Positions 1 through 11,671 of a stretch of 64,000 bases of DNA are shown here, piece by piece. The notes below the pieces were generated by a model. That model had not been told where the DNA came from and did no database searches. It was given only the letters and a program-made list of their open reading frames with translations. Where the stretch lies: the NCBI GenBank assembly GCA_947579605.1, contig OX388307.1:34015237-34079236 (forward strand), in the 5' to 3' direction. Source of the DNA: Athripsodes cinereus (Eukaryota > Arthropoda > Insecta > Trichoptera > Leptoceridae). Position numbers and translations under genes: made by a program. Position 1 is the stretch's first letter, and each line of letters starts with the position of its first letter.

Positions 1-272
1 GACGATCGATATTTATTTTAAACCATTCACCTGATATGTGTATTTTCTCAGCTTGACAATATGGCTTTCAAATTTGGAAATTATATAATGGTATTTTAAT
101 GTATTCTATCTTTTAAGGCCACCCACACGTTTACGAGTGATAAGGGGTGTTTTAATGTATGGTTCCACTGCCCCACACAAAATATCGAGTATTTAAGAAG
201 GGAACGCCTAGTGGAGCCACATAATTATGTTATATTTATTCTAGCACCGTTTTCAACACAACTGTTACTGAG

Positions 273-332
273 AAACAGACACATGGATAGTCGATGCAAA
301 AAATTTCGCATCGACTATCCATGTGTCTGTTT
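273..332. repeat. Perfect foldback, 25-bp arms
   Basis: The arms 273-297 and 308-332 are exact reverse complements, with a 10-bp loop. The stem starts AAACAGACACATGGATAG. It is probably a MITE remnant or foldback end. Confidence 0.85.
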
Positions 333-341
333 ATCCCAAAG

Positions 342-590
342 GAGTGATTTCTTCCAATTAGCTCATTTTCGTGCATTTTGATAAGTAAATTTTAAGGAAG
401 GAAAAAAGGAGTTACAAGGGGAACGAATAGGTAAGGAAAAGGGACTAAGACACGAACGCTACATTTTGAGTTATAAAACGATGCTTGACCGCCCGTTTGA
501 AGGCGTGAGTGCTCCGCTCGAGTGCGGAGCAATCTTACTCTGAAAGGCAGAATATTCCAACAGGGAGCATCATGAACTGAAAATGAGTTC
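342..590 (-). repeat. Dispersed LINE/SINE tail-like repeat, copy 1
   Basis: GATTTCTTCCAATTAGCTC, then GGAAGGAAAAAAGGAG and TGACCGCCCG, align in order with 16683-16905. The motif TTAGTTGGAAGA on the - strand also occurs near 62.8-63.2 kb. Confidence 0.55.
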
Positions 591-1499
591 GTAAAAAAAA
601 ATTGAGCTTTGACGTGATATCGCCAGAAGACATATATGCGCTATTTAAGAAAATAAATAAAACCAAAAAACACTTCGGATTGTTCTATAGAAAATAAAAA
701 GTCTCTTTACAGTTTTTTTTCATCTTTATAGATTTGTTCATGCAGCTGTTAATTTACATTTTATTTTTTTGTCTGTCAAATTGTTTTTTTTTTTGTTATT
801 TGTTAACCATGTAAAAGGCTCAAGTCGTGTATAAGTGATAAATAAATAAATAAAATATAGTATCGCGGAAAAATTTCTAGTAGTAACCATAGAAACTAAT
901 AGAATTTTGTTGTTAAAAGTATTATTTATAAAAATAATACTTGCATTTCTTTATGAGCACACCGCCACATGTTAAAGTATCAATGTGCACCAACTTCAAA
1001 CATAAATACACCATAACATTCACTTTTAAAACAAGCGGCGTATGAAAATACTTCGTTAATATTTCTACATTCGCGCCAAGAATAAAAATAATATTACCTA
1101 TACATCATTGATAAATTAATAGTCAGGCTATATGGATCCTTGGTCATTTATCATATTATCATGATCCACGTACAAGATCTACAAGAATTAAAGACTCTTT
1201 ATTATAATAATTATTATTATTTATAGTTTTTCATTATTATCGTATTACTGAGGATCATGACCTATGAACTATTTTGCCTCCGGCAAAGTCCACTTTACAC
1301 ACCTTTTTATAATAGGTAACATAATTATATTATGATCTTTAGTGCGAGGATAAATATTTTTTGAATTTGGAACGGGTACTTCCTTATCCACGTGTTTATC
1401 ATATTGTCTATGATAGGAGTAGCAAGTGAATATCTATATAATAAAAATAATTTTATTTAATGCTAATACACAACAATCTTTACATGAAATATATAATAT
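590..1499. other. No gene; AT-rich sequence
   Basis: Apart from the tail at 790-857 this is A/T-rich sequence with short TTATTA runs. No conserved frame was seen. Confidence 0.5.
790..857 (+). repeat. LINE-type 3' tail with (AATA)n
   Basis: GTTAACCATGTAAAAGGCTC followed by (AATA)n. Relatives lie at 15706-15800, 32730-32800 and 59895-59950. Confidence 0.5.
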
Positions 1500-1850
1500 T
1501 ACTAGCTGATCCGGCAAACGTTGTTTTGTCATATTTTATACATTATTTCTAGATTAGGTACTAATATCGCTATTAAAAAAATAGGGGTTGATGGTAGAAG
1601 GGTGAAAATTTAGTGCTGTATGTATTTTTTAATGCCTCCCCATAAAAAATACAGATAAAAAAAAATTACCAAAAAATAAATAAAAAATCGGGGTGGACCA
1701 CCTTTAACTTTTAGGGGTGTGAAAAATAGATGTTGGCCGATTCTCAGATCTACCCGATAAGCACACAAAATTTCATCAAAATCGGTCCAGCCGTTTCGGA
1801 GGAGTATGATAACAAACATCGTGACACGAGAATCTTATAATATTAAATAA
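1500..1850 (+). repeat. Common arthropod dispersed repeat
   Basis: ACTAGCTGATCCGGCAAACG at the left and AAATCGGTCCAGCCGTTTCG at the right match a widespread arthropod repeat by recollection. No protein frame is kept; the ORF at 1610-1819 lies inside it. Confidence 0.45.
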
Positions 1851-1996
1851 TATTTTTTTTTTTTATTTTTACACAATCGGGTGCCGGAGCCTGTATTAAA
1901 TACACTTCTTAGTAAGTTAATTTTAGTTACGCACTAAGAAGTGTAGATGATAATCTTAATTGAATTTTAAACCACTCTAAATTAATCATTTCTGCC

Positions 1997-2243
1997 TACT
2001 TCAATACCTGTTGCAGTTTTAAAAATTCATCACAATATTTCAATACCAGTTACAGTTTCAAAAATTCTTCACTTTAGGTACTTCAATACCTATTGCAGTT
2101 TTAAAGATCATCACGATACTTCAATACCAGTTGCAGTTTTAAAGATCATCACGATACTTCAATACCTATTGCATTTTTAAAGATCATCACGATACTTCAA
2201 TACCTATTGCATTTTTGAAAGATCATCACGACACTTCAATACC

Positions 2244-2274
<31 letters not shown>

Positions 2275-3085
2275 CTTATCATCCGTAGGCCATTGATTTG
2301 GCACTTGGAATCGTCAGGCAATTATATAATTTTTGTTTTACAAATGACAAAATAATCAAATTACAACAATACAATAAACAAATAAATAAAGAAATTTCAT
2401 TGAATCAAAGTTTTTCGAGTGTAAAAGGCCCAAAATAACTTCTCGTCAGTATATGTAAAAAATAAATTGTAATAATTATAAATAAATAAATGAATTGAAT
2501 CAATGCCAATTAGGCTGAACAGTCCCATTTAGCATTTCGTCGATATTGTAAAAAGCTTTTCCAACAAGATACCTTTTCACTTCTCTCTGATATTCTACAT
2601 AATTGAGTGCCTTAACATTACTGGGCAATTTATTATATAAACTTATGCTAAGACAAATAAAGCTTTTTGAAACTTTAGCCAATCTATGTTCTAGGGGTCT
2701 TACATCTCGTTTACAACGAGTATTGTAATTGTGATAGTCTAAGTTCAGGGGCGTATTAGATATGTTCTTATAGGAATAAAATAGGCACTCATATATGTAT
2801 AAACTTGGTAATGTAAGTACTCCCAGTTCACTGAAGGCAATCTTACATGTATCTCTGGGTTTTATATTCATTAGTTCTCGTACTGCCCTTTTTTGTAATA
2901 TAAATACTCTATTCCAGTCAGCTCCCCTTCCCCAGAACAATACTCCTCCTATTAAAGTTTTAAAGATCATCACGATACTTCAATACCAGTTGCAGTTTTA
3001 AAGATCATCACGACACTTCAATACCTATTACAGTTTTAAAAGATGATTACGATACTTCAATACCAGTTGCAGTTTAAAAAATAAA
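1997..3085. repeat. 38-bp minisatellite, split by a LINE
   Basis: Units of about 38-39 bp (CTTCAATACCAGTTGCAGTT followed by TTAAAGATCATCACGATA) run from 1997 to 2247 and from 2951 to 3085, roughly ten in all. The gap is the LINE at 2248-2947. Confidence 0.85.
2248..2947 (-). mobile_element. Jockey-like LINE 3' fragment inserted in a minisatellite
   Basis: The - strand frame (~150 codons ending at 2500) reads GGVLFWGRG, VFILQKRAVRELM, LGVLTLPSLYIYE and SLYNKLPSNVKAL, which is the usual C-terminus of Jockey/CR1-type ORF2 after the RT domain. A poly(A) (T run from 2248) marks the 3' end. CCTATT at 2242-2247 and 2948-2953 is the probable duplication. The 38-bp array resumes exactly past it. Confidence 0.82.
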
Positions 3086-3888
3086 CACAACACAAAACAT
3101 ACCATTAAAACTATAATGAAATATCGTGCGCAAATTGGAATATGTTGAAAATTTGAACGACAAATTAAAAATTGCAGATAATTATTTAGATTTTTTTGTA
3201 TGAATCATTTCATAAAATCAATGAGTCAATAGCGATAGAAATAAAATAATGTAGTGACATTTTCAATATAATATATATTCTTTTAATTTTACAATATTTT
3301 TTATCAATTCTGACAGTTGATTGACACAGGCACTTGCTATTATCAATCAGCAAACAATGTATTTTTTATTATAAAGTAGGTACTTTTGATATTTGTTGTC
3401 ACAATATTGGCCTTGTCATTCGAGTGTAACAGTATTTAGTGTTTGCATAATTCTATATAAGTAACTGTAAATTCTAATATTATGTTCACGCCCGCAGCGA
3501 ATGGGTTAAGGACATATTGTTGCAAAGATGGTAAATAAACTGCATATTGTTTACATATATTTTTTTCAGGTTTTGATAAATTTAATCAATTACTTTGTGG
3601 AATCTTCTGAAGAGAATTATTGGTCTCTTACTCATTCCTTTTCTTTTTCGATTGCCTATAAAATACGATCAAGTTTTGAGAATAGAAGAAGAGAAAGGAA
3701 CAAGAAACATTTATGTAATCCAAACCATATAAGCAACCATCTTTTTGGGACCACATATTTCAGATATCAAATAGATCAAAATCATCTGCGCATTGGGCCT
3801 AAATCCAGTTACACAATTTAGAAGACATTAGTGAAAACTCTAAACATTTGATAATATGTAGATTTGAGTTAAAAAATTATTGCATTCG
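3086..3888. other. No gene; AT-rich sequence
   Basis: The + frame at 3528-3821 has no family features and compositional bias like the flanks. Nothing else stands out. Confidence 0.45.
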
Positions 3889-4134
3889 TTCCGTGGAGCA
3901 CCCGGCAAAGATTTGGTCTCCCACTCTTTTTCATAAGCTTTTGAGTGGCCTGCTGAAAAAATAACGTCTTTTAACATCTTAAATTCAACGATGAGATTGG
4001 TCACCCATTCTGAATGTCTAAAGTTTTGTTGGCACGCAGATGACATGTTTCATTTTTATTACACGCAGCTGATTTCCTGGCTACCCTACGTGTGGGATAA
4101 TATGCCGGGACGGTATAGTGGTAGTAGTATAGTA
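3889..4134 (+). mobile_element. Family A SINE-like repeat, full-length copy
   Basis: Begins TTCCGTGGAGCACCCGGC and ends GTGGGATA..TATGCCGG..CGGTATAG, with a TAG-rich tail. It shares its layout with the copies at 10170, 27484 and 57465. There is no coding frame and no evident tRNA B box, so the promoter class of the head is unknown. Confidence 0.7.
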
Positions 4135-4771
4135 TCTATTATTGCAATCCCCTTCAAATGACTAACGATACTGCATAGAATGGAAGGCACATTCCCATTT
4201 CTTCCCTTCCCTTTCTGCACCAAATTTTTTGGTGTAAGGCTGCCAAATCTAGAGTGCCCCTTCGGGGCAGTAGATATTTCTCGCTTCAATGCGACATTAA
4301 ATCCTGTTTGTGCATGTTTGTATCGCTATGCAGATACAAATCTCCAGGTACGGTACGAGGTATGTGACGGGCGTTGCATTTAATAAAAAATGCATTCCAC
4401 TATTATCTTTGCCTATCCCGCAAAAGAAGTAGCAAATGAAAATATGGTTGGACGTAGGTACATATGGATTAGGAGAGCATAGATTTACGAAGAGCACTTT
4501 ATGATTTCTATAATTAGACAAGGCCACAATATAATGTACCTAATCAATCCGTCATACCCGTACCATGATCAACAAGCTGACGGCAGAGTGCCCTAACGGA
4601 AAGAGATGTTATATTATTTATATTATGTATGTGATGGTACCGATAGCGTATGTAAATGGATATAGATGAATGTAAATGTCGAATCCATTAAGTATCCATC
4701 AAATCTTCTCGTGATACAATTATTATGATTAACGAATTCAACTAAGTATACAGATAATTAATATTATTATT

Positions 4772-4893
4772 TATTTTTTAAATAGATGTATCTGGGTTTT
4801 GTTATAAACCCAAATACAACCGTATACAACTTTCACAGTAAGCTAAAAGCTTGTGTAATCATGAAAGGGGATTTTGCCAGCATTTGGGATCAA
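4772..4893 (-). mobile_element. tRNA-headed SINE (family B), 5'-truncated
   Basis: Has the body and tail (AACCCAGATACATC on the - strand) but ends just after a damaged B box. It is inverted relative to the copy at 4971. Confidence 0.6.
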
Positions 4894-4970
4894 TCCACGA
4901 AAAATAAAATATAAATAGGAATCAAATTATAACATTTATATAATTAGTCAAATAAAATATAAACAAAAAT

Positions 4971-5150
4971 TTGTGTTCGTCGGCAACCTGGAGGTAGAGT
5001 ATCGGCCTGGTGAACAGGGGTTCCCTGGATTGATCCCAAGTGCCGGAAAACTCCCTTTTCACGACACAAGCTTTTAGCTTACTATGAAAGGTATATAAGT
5101 TTAAGGTTGTATTTGAGTTTATAAAAAAACCCAGATATATCTTTAAAAAA
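4971..5150 (+). mobile_element. tRNA-headed SINE (family B), full copy
   Basis: Same layout as the 33.9-kb copy: GGAGGTAGAGTATCGGCCTG, a degraded B box (GATTGATCCC), and the end CCCAGATATATCTTTA. Confidence 0.72.
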
Positions 5151-5499
5151 AACTATTATGAAAGACAAATGAAAACATTTTTTTTAAATTTAATTTATAT
5201 ACAAAATACATTAATTAACATTTTTTGTTTCCTGCATACTATACATATTTTTTACATTCACTGGAAAACAAAAATACGTTTTTTGGACGGTTATAAAATT
5301 TCAATTCAAAATTCGTACCTAGATCATGTGAAGATTTTAATATATCTACCTACATAGTACATAACTATTCTATTATTTATTTTTATCAATCATTTTATCA
5401 CAATAAATTCGTTACCCTTTCAACACTCAGAAGCACAAAGTGGTCACTTTTTCCCACGACATTTCAAACTATTTAATATTTATAATCATACTTTCATTC

Positions 5500-5580
5500 C
5501 AACGCGCTGCTTCCCTTACGGGATAGACAGAAAAGATCGAGCGCCATTTACTCCTGTCCTTACAAACGCTTTTTAATTCT
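5500..5580 (-). mobile_element. Short LINE-X terminal piece
   Basis: Only the last ~27 codons remain recognisable: KSVCKDRSKWRSIFSVYPVREAA. Sequence further 5' does not clearly match the other copies. Confidence 0.55.
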
Positions 5581-6303
5581 ATAACATCAGTGTGATATCT
5601 CAAATGCACATTTTTTTTAACATAGTGCTCAGCACGTGTCCATACGAATATCTCGCTCAATTCAAAGCAGTGTTTTTCAGCCTTATTTGTACCATAGTCC
5701 ACTTCAATTTTTCCAAAATCTCCACACCTTCCCACCACACCCCCTTTTTAGGGAAACACTGCTCAATACCATCGCGCCAACAGGTAAAAAAAAGCATCAA
5801 CGCTTTCTACAATTGAGCCCATCTTGTGCCTACACCTTTTTTTATAGCACAGCGCGGACGACTTGTATTATTATTAAGCGATACAGTTAGTTTGCATAGC
5901 TATCCGGCTTGTGAGAGATTCCATGACGATATAGAATTATAGATAGATACATACATACTTTGGGTAGTAAATATTTATTATTTAATATTTTTTTCATAGA
6001 AGAATGTGTATCAAAACAACACTTTATGCTATTTGAAATATTTTACCTATAACAAACAATAAGTATTATTGTTAATTATGTTGCAAATTCTTGGACAAGC
6101 ATGGAATGAATTTCCATATTTGATAAATACTAGTAGACAAATTATTGCCTATTATTGTATACAAAATTACAAATTTCTAACATTACATACAATACTTACT
6201 GCATACAGTTTAATTTTGCAAACAAGATTGTTTATCAATGTTTCAAACGGATGTAATTTTTATCTATGATGATATGCATAGTAATATGTACACTCGATAA
6301 CTT

Positions 6304-6360
6304 ACGTAAAAGAGTGGGAGACCAATTCTTTGTCGGGTGCTCCACGGAATTAGTCGATCA
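6304..6360 (-). mobile_element. Family A 5' fragment
   Basis: On the - strand it reads TTCCGTGGAGCACCCGACAA and then GGTCTCCCACTCTTTTACGT, which is the family A head only. Confidence 0.55.
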
Positions 6361-6589
6361 CACGTATTCCCAAATTAAAGCAATAATTCTTTTTTTTTAA
6401 ATCTTGGGTATTCCGTGTAGATACTGATAAAAATATTGAACATAGCGGCTGCACGTTTCATAATATATCAATTGAATAGCAAATTCACAAATATCTGGCA
6501 CCCTTCAATCTCCTCACTGGCTCAGATGTACGGAGAGAGTCCAATTCAAAATGTGTTTGACAGTATTTAAGGCACTTCATGCTATATGG

Positions 6590-6868
6590 CTCCAGAATAT
6601 ATCACTGAACTCTGTTGTAGACAGACGTTAAGTCATAAACAGACAGACAACACTTAGGTCTTGTCAAGATATTACAAACAAATTGGAGGTGACCAGCACT
6701 GTATCGAAATCAGTAAATGTGGAGCGTGCTTTAGCAATATCTACACCTGTAGTCTGGAACAAGCTTCCACAGATGATCAGAGAAATGCACGATATGTCTC
6801 GGTTCAAGAACCAACTGAAGAAATTCCTGTTCAAGAAATCACACGGAATAATCCAAACACAACCATAA
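6590..6868 (+). pseudogene. LINE ORF2 C-terminal relic
   Basis: The reading LEVTSTVSKSVNVERALAIS, then TPVVWNKLPQMIREM and FKNQLKKFLF, is the common 'LWNSLP..IR...FK..LK..LF' ending of Jockey/CR1-like ORF2. It ends in a stop at 6868. Upstream codons are broken. Confidence 0.6.
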
Positions 6869-7439
6869 GTCTTAGTTAGCAAAGAGCGCCTTTGAGGGGG
6901 ATTTTTTTCACAAAACGGCGCTCCGACGAACGAGTCGTCCAAATAATTATTACATAGTTATGTCAGTAGCTATTACCTATGCATGTTATGATATAATGGT
7001 ATGGTAGCTAACAATGAGGTATGGCTAATAATAATTCACATTAACATATTGCGATTCTATTCGGATGATCCGTCTATCATCCTATAGATATACATAACAT
7101 ATTACAATGAATTGATTACTGATTCATTAAGTATAGCAAATTACACACATGAACCTACATATATACCTTTGTCAACGTGACATTGAAAACGTGAGCTAGT
7201 TAGTAGGTACGTAGTACGTACACGTATGAATATACGCCTATGAAAAGAGTAAACTTACTAACTAAAATAACTAACTGAAATATAGGTACTCTGGAATGGT
7301 GCTGTGGATGCACTTACACACATGATAGTCCAAGTTGGCGAACAAATTATATATAACAAAAAAATAATATCAGTGTCATAAAATAGAAAATCGTTAAAAC
7401 AACCTCAATACACTTAGATATGTCAGGAGTCTCACTCGA

Positions 7440-7860
7440 AATTTTTCACTAGCAACATTCCCCAATGCCTAAAGAGGAAAATGTACGACCAATATGTGCT
7501 GCCGGTATTGACTTATGGGGCAGAAACTTTGACTTTGACCAAGGCAACTATCAAGAGACTCCGTGTAGCTCAAAGGAAGCATGAAAGAGCGATGCTACAA
7601 ATGAAACTCTTAGATTAGAAATCGCATTAGAAACACTGAGATACGTATAAGATCAGGAGTTACGGATGTTTTCGAAAGAGAGGAATGGTTGAAATGGTCA
7701 TGAGCAGGGCATGTTGCTAGACTCCAAGATCAAAGATGGATAAAAAGGGTAGTGGAGTGGAGGCCTCGTGAAGATAAAAGGAGTAGAGGAAGACCTCCCA
7801 CACGGAGGCTTATGTTCAGCAGTGGACATCAATAACTGCATAAGTAAGTAAAGTATATAT
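7440..7860 (+). pseudogene. Degenerate RTE-like LINE RT C-terminus
   Basis: One frame reads KRKMYDQYVLPVLTYGAETLTLTK, shortened here to its key parts YDQYVLPVLTYGAE and LRVAQRKHERAMLQ. Stops and frame changes follow, then TSHTEAYVQQWTSI. The order matches RTE/BovB-type ORF ends. It is clearly dead. Confidence 0.7.
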
Positions 7861-8412
7861 CAGGGGGGTATATTTCCAACAATAGACTCAAAGTGGCTGA
7901 AAAAGAAGAAAATCTAAAAAAAAAATAACAACGATGATTCAGCAAGATAATTTTTATAGTATCTTGAGTATTTTATTTCTAAATGTGATATTTGCGTAAA
8001 GTCGAGTGATAAATATGTAAATATGCATTATCTATATGTGTCTTTCCTATTAAAACTTTCAGTCATCTATAAAAGAACCAATACTTTACATAGATCTAAA
8101 TATTCACACAACGCTTGCTAATTAAAGAGGTTACTAGGTACAGGCTTTTCAACTGGAACAAGAAAAACGTGATAACATTTGTAAGATAATAAAATGAATA
8201 AGAATATATTCTTCTTGGTATAACGTAAAGTAAAACTATATGTCCTACTAATATTATTTTTAGTAAATTGCTATTTTACGAACAAGCTTAATACCAAATG
8301 ACCAATACGCTTGAAAAGTGTGAAGTCGTCTGACGTATTTGCGCTGCGACTGTCAAACATTGTCAAACTTTGTCACTCATCCTAAATACCTTAATTTTTT
8401 GATGGAATGGAG

Positions 8413-8492
8413 AAGACGGCTTGCATGTTAATAACATGCAGTTAGCCTGTTGGCTACACCACTTGTGGGATATGCCGTGATGGTGTAGTAAG
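8413..8492 (+). mobile_element. Family A 3' fragment
   Basis: GGCTTGCATGTTAATAACAT followed by CCACTTGTGGGATATGCCGT and GATGGTGTAG. The 5' part is absent. Confidence 0.55.
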
Positions 8493-8642
8493 ACATTGTC
8501 TTATGTGCTGTACAATTATACTTTAAATAAAGCCATGATGCACACATAACCAGAGTTATTAATTTTGTCGGTGCACACATAGTAGAATTTCATAATTAAG
8601 TAAAGTTATTTATTAAATCATTAAAAGTGTTGTGCTTTTTTG

Positions 8643-8799
8643 TAACAAGTGTTTCTTTCTACTATAAATTAAAGATCACGAGAGATACGTCTTTCGACAT
8701 ATCAGGTCATTATCAGTCGATTGTTTATGACCTGATAAGTCGAAAGACGTCTCTCTCATGATCAATAATTTTATTTATAGCAGAAAAAAACACTTGTTT
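8643..8799. mobile_element. Foldback MITE (family M1)
   Basis: The ends AACAAGTGTTTCTTTCTACT and CACTTGTTTC pair with long imperfect arms (CGTCTTTCGACATATCAGGT against ACCTGATAAGTCGAAAGACG). A second copy lies at 38708-38832. Confidence 0.75.
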
Positions 8800-9758
8800 C
8801 AATTTAGCTAATAACCAGAATTATATTTCTGTTATGTATAGAACTTTCATAACAATTAACACCAATTAATTAACGATAATTATGTAGGTATTTGTTGTAT
8901 TATTATAAATTCCTAGTCATTCCAAGATGTCATAACCACTTCCTCGTATTAACGTCATTCAAATGAAATGACTAACCACATTATGTAACATAAACGATTA
9001 TTGAAATATACATTATCTTCTTCTTCTTCACGTATGTTGCGGAGTCCCTCCGAAGTTGACGACCATTTGAGAGAAAGCTTCCCTGTCCTGGGCGGCGCGA
9101 TACAATCTATGAGTACGTCGCCATAGTGTGATGGATACTTATTTATAGTCAATGCAGTATCAGCCGCCACGTGTGGCAAGTGTATCTCAAGGTCAATTAT
9201 AAACACACATTCCTTTAAATAGAGACGTGAAACGTTTGACTTGGGAAGAACAATAAACACAATGGGTTGAAGGAGCACTGCAGAGCCTTCAGGGAGTGCA
9301 CGGATCATAAACATAATATGAAGCTATTCACTAAATTTTAACTTCTGAGACATTGTATTTTCGCTGTCCTGAATAAAGATTGTTAAAACGTAAGTTTAAA
9401 CATAATGATATGTAATGTTTACCTTGCATCTATTGTAGATCCTTCTACATATATGTGGGAAAAGCAGTTACTTTATCTTGAAAACCTCACAATAAACATA
9501 ACCACCATAATTATCAAATCATTTTTTATAACACCAAATCAGCCAACTATAATAAATTGATATAAAATAACCAGTGGCGTACCTAACAAACACTCACTCA
9601 AACTCAAATAAACTTAGAAGTCTGAAATATTTATAAAATATTAGATAAGAGGCTGACTCTGCTGCAACGGTTTTTCTTTCCCTCTTTTTTTGTGGTATAA
9701 ATTTAGGGCACATAAAATTTTGATTTGCTTTCAAATGTAAACTTTAACTTATAACACT
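8800..9758. other. No gene recognised; one GC-richer relic
   Basis: 9010-9310 is GC-richer, with a TTCTTCTTCTTCACGTATGT start and a 119-aa - frame of unknown kind. It may be a decayed transposon end, like the TTCTTCTTC piece at 29408. Confidence 0.35.
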
Positions 9759-9927
9759 TTTGAAACATAATAAGTTTTTCTTTGACACATAATAAGTTTT
9801 TCTTTGACACATAATAAGTTTTTCTTTGACACATAATAAGTTTTTCTTTGACACATAATAAGTTTTTCTTTGACACATAATAAGTTTTTCTTTGACACAT
9901 AATAAGTTTTTCTTTGACACATAATAC
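9759..9927. repeat. 22-bp tandem array, about 7.5 units
   Basis: The unit TTTGACACATAATAAGTTTTTC (given as TTTGACACATAATAAGTTTT plus TC) is almost invariant after the first copy. It lacks stops in all three - strand frames, which makes false ORFs. Confidence 0.92.
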
Positions 9928-10169
9928 AAACAAGCAAGCGCCCTCTATGTGCCAATGTAAGTTAAGACATCCAGGATAGGTGGCATACCTCACCACAACA
10001 TGGAATCAAAGGTGTTGAATTTCGTTTCGGTAATTGGTTTACGTATTATAAATATGTATTTATTGTTGTTGTATTATATTGTGAGATAAACTGTATGACT
10101 CTGTTACAATAAAATAAAATAAAATAATGTTTTACGAACACCCGTCATTTTTGGGACACTTGAAAACAT

Positions 10170-10424
10170 CCCGTGGAGCACCCGGTAAAGAATTGGTCTC
10201 CCACTCTTCTGCGTAAGTTTTCGAGTGTTCTGTAAAAGGCAGGTTTTCGAAAAAATTAAGACATTTTACTTCTTAAATTCAGCGATGAGGCTTGCCACCC
10301 ATCCTGAATGTCTTGATTTGATATTGACACGAAGAGGACAGTTTGCATGTTTCTTACATGCAGCTGATCTGCTGGCTACCCCACTTGTGGGATATGCCGT
10401 GATGGTATAGTAGTAGTAGTAGTA
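10170..10424 (+). mobile_element. Family A SINE-like repeat, best-preserved copy
   Basis: 255 bp from CCGTGGAGCACCCGGTAAAG to GATATGCCGTGATGGTATAG, followed by (TAG)n. GAAAACAT borders both sides (10162-10169 and 10425-10432) as a probable target duplication. The last ~35 bases closely resemble the LINE-X 3' end. Confidence 0.75.
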
Positions 10425-10429
10425 GAAAA

Positions 10430-11671
10430 CATATGAAAATTAGTACGCGACCTATTTTTTAAGCTTTGAAAGTGTATATTTTGCCTTACCATATTTTCTT
10501 TTTAATTCATATTTGTTTTAATACATATTTATATTTATTACTTTGTTTTGTTACTTACGTTGATTTTTTAGTCTTGTTTTGTTCACTTAGTCTTAATTAA
10601 TTCGTTCACCTGAATTTCATCTTATTTATGAATTTAAATGCATGTTATGGTGTTTTTGTATTTTGTTCTTAACTTTGATGATTTTTTAAAACCCTTCAGG
10701 TAAATTAAGGATCTTCACTGGTCCACCTTTTGATTTTGTAAATTGTTATCATGTACTATAATCGACTGTCTGATCCTGTGTACATTGTAAAAATAAAAAA
10801 TAAATAAAAATAAAAAAATCATATTTTGTACCGTCACTGGTGACTGTCTGTTGGATCTATTATAAATCATAATATACAAAAAATGCTGGCGAGCGTTATT
10901 TTTATCAGTAAATTAGTACCTTGGTAGATTATTATAATTATTATGTGTCTTACAATGGTAATTGTGCACAACAATTCGACTATGCAAGTTTTTTTCAATA
11001 AATAAATAATAATACCTGGGTATATTAATACAACAATAACTAATGATTTAAAATCAAATACATTATAATTTCATACATAGGTCAAGGCTGCGAAGTCAAG
11101 ATAAGTTTCAAATTAAGGTTAGATGTATACTTTTTAAATTCAAAAGATCGGTATGGCGAAAATAAATAAAATTTCCGCATAAATAAGTAATTATTTTTTA
11201 TATAAACGTAATTGACCGCACACTCCCTGAATTTTCCTCAATAACGAAGTTAGTAACGAAATGACTCAATATTATGTACCGTCTATTGACATTTTGTGTA
11301 AATAATAATATTAAAGATGTTAATCTACGTGCTCATGTTAGGTTTCATACATAATGCTAATTAATCATATACACTGCACGCTTATTTAGATACTTAAAGG
11401 TGTTGAATAGTCATTTACTGTGACGTTTGACAAGTTTTTCGGATATTAACATAATAACCGTATGTTCCAAAGAAGAAAAATATATTATGTTTGCATCATG
11501 ATTTTATCATGTTATCATAGACCTCGTATTCATTCACTTCAAAAGAATTAATTAAGTGTCCTGAGTAAGAAAGACATAGTAATGTATTTGGGTGAAAACT
11601 TCCTTGCAGATCCAGAATACAAAACACCTATCTAAGTGTTGCCATCATAAAAATGGGTATTGTATAAGAAG
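10430..11671. other. No gene; LINE-tail-like and AT-rich sequence
   Basis: Around 10620-10815 the sequence ends in AAATAAAAAATAAATAAAAA like a retroposon tail. The rest is AT-rich without frames. Confidence 0.45.

Noticed and set aside
9703..9996. Repetitive - strand ORFs with MCQRKTYYVSKKNLL motifs
   Set aside because: They arise because the 22-bp unit has no stops in any of three frames. Three overlapping frames give the same peptide series.
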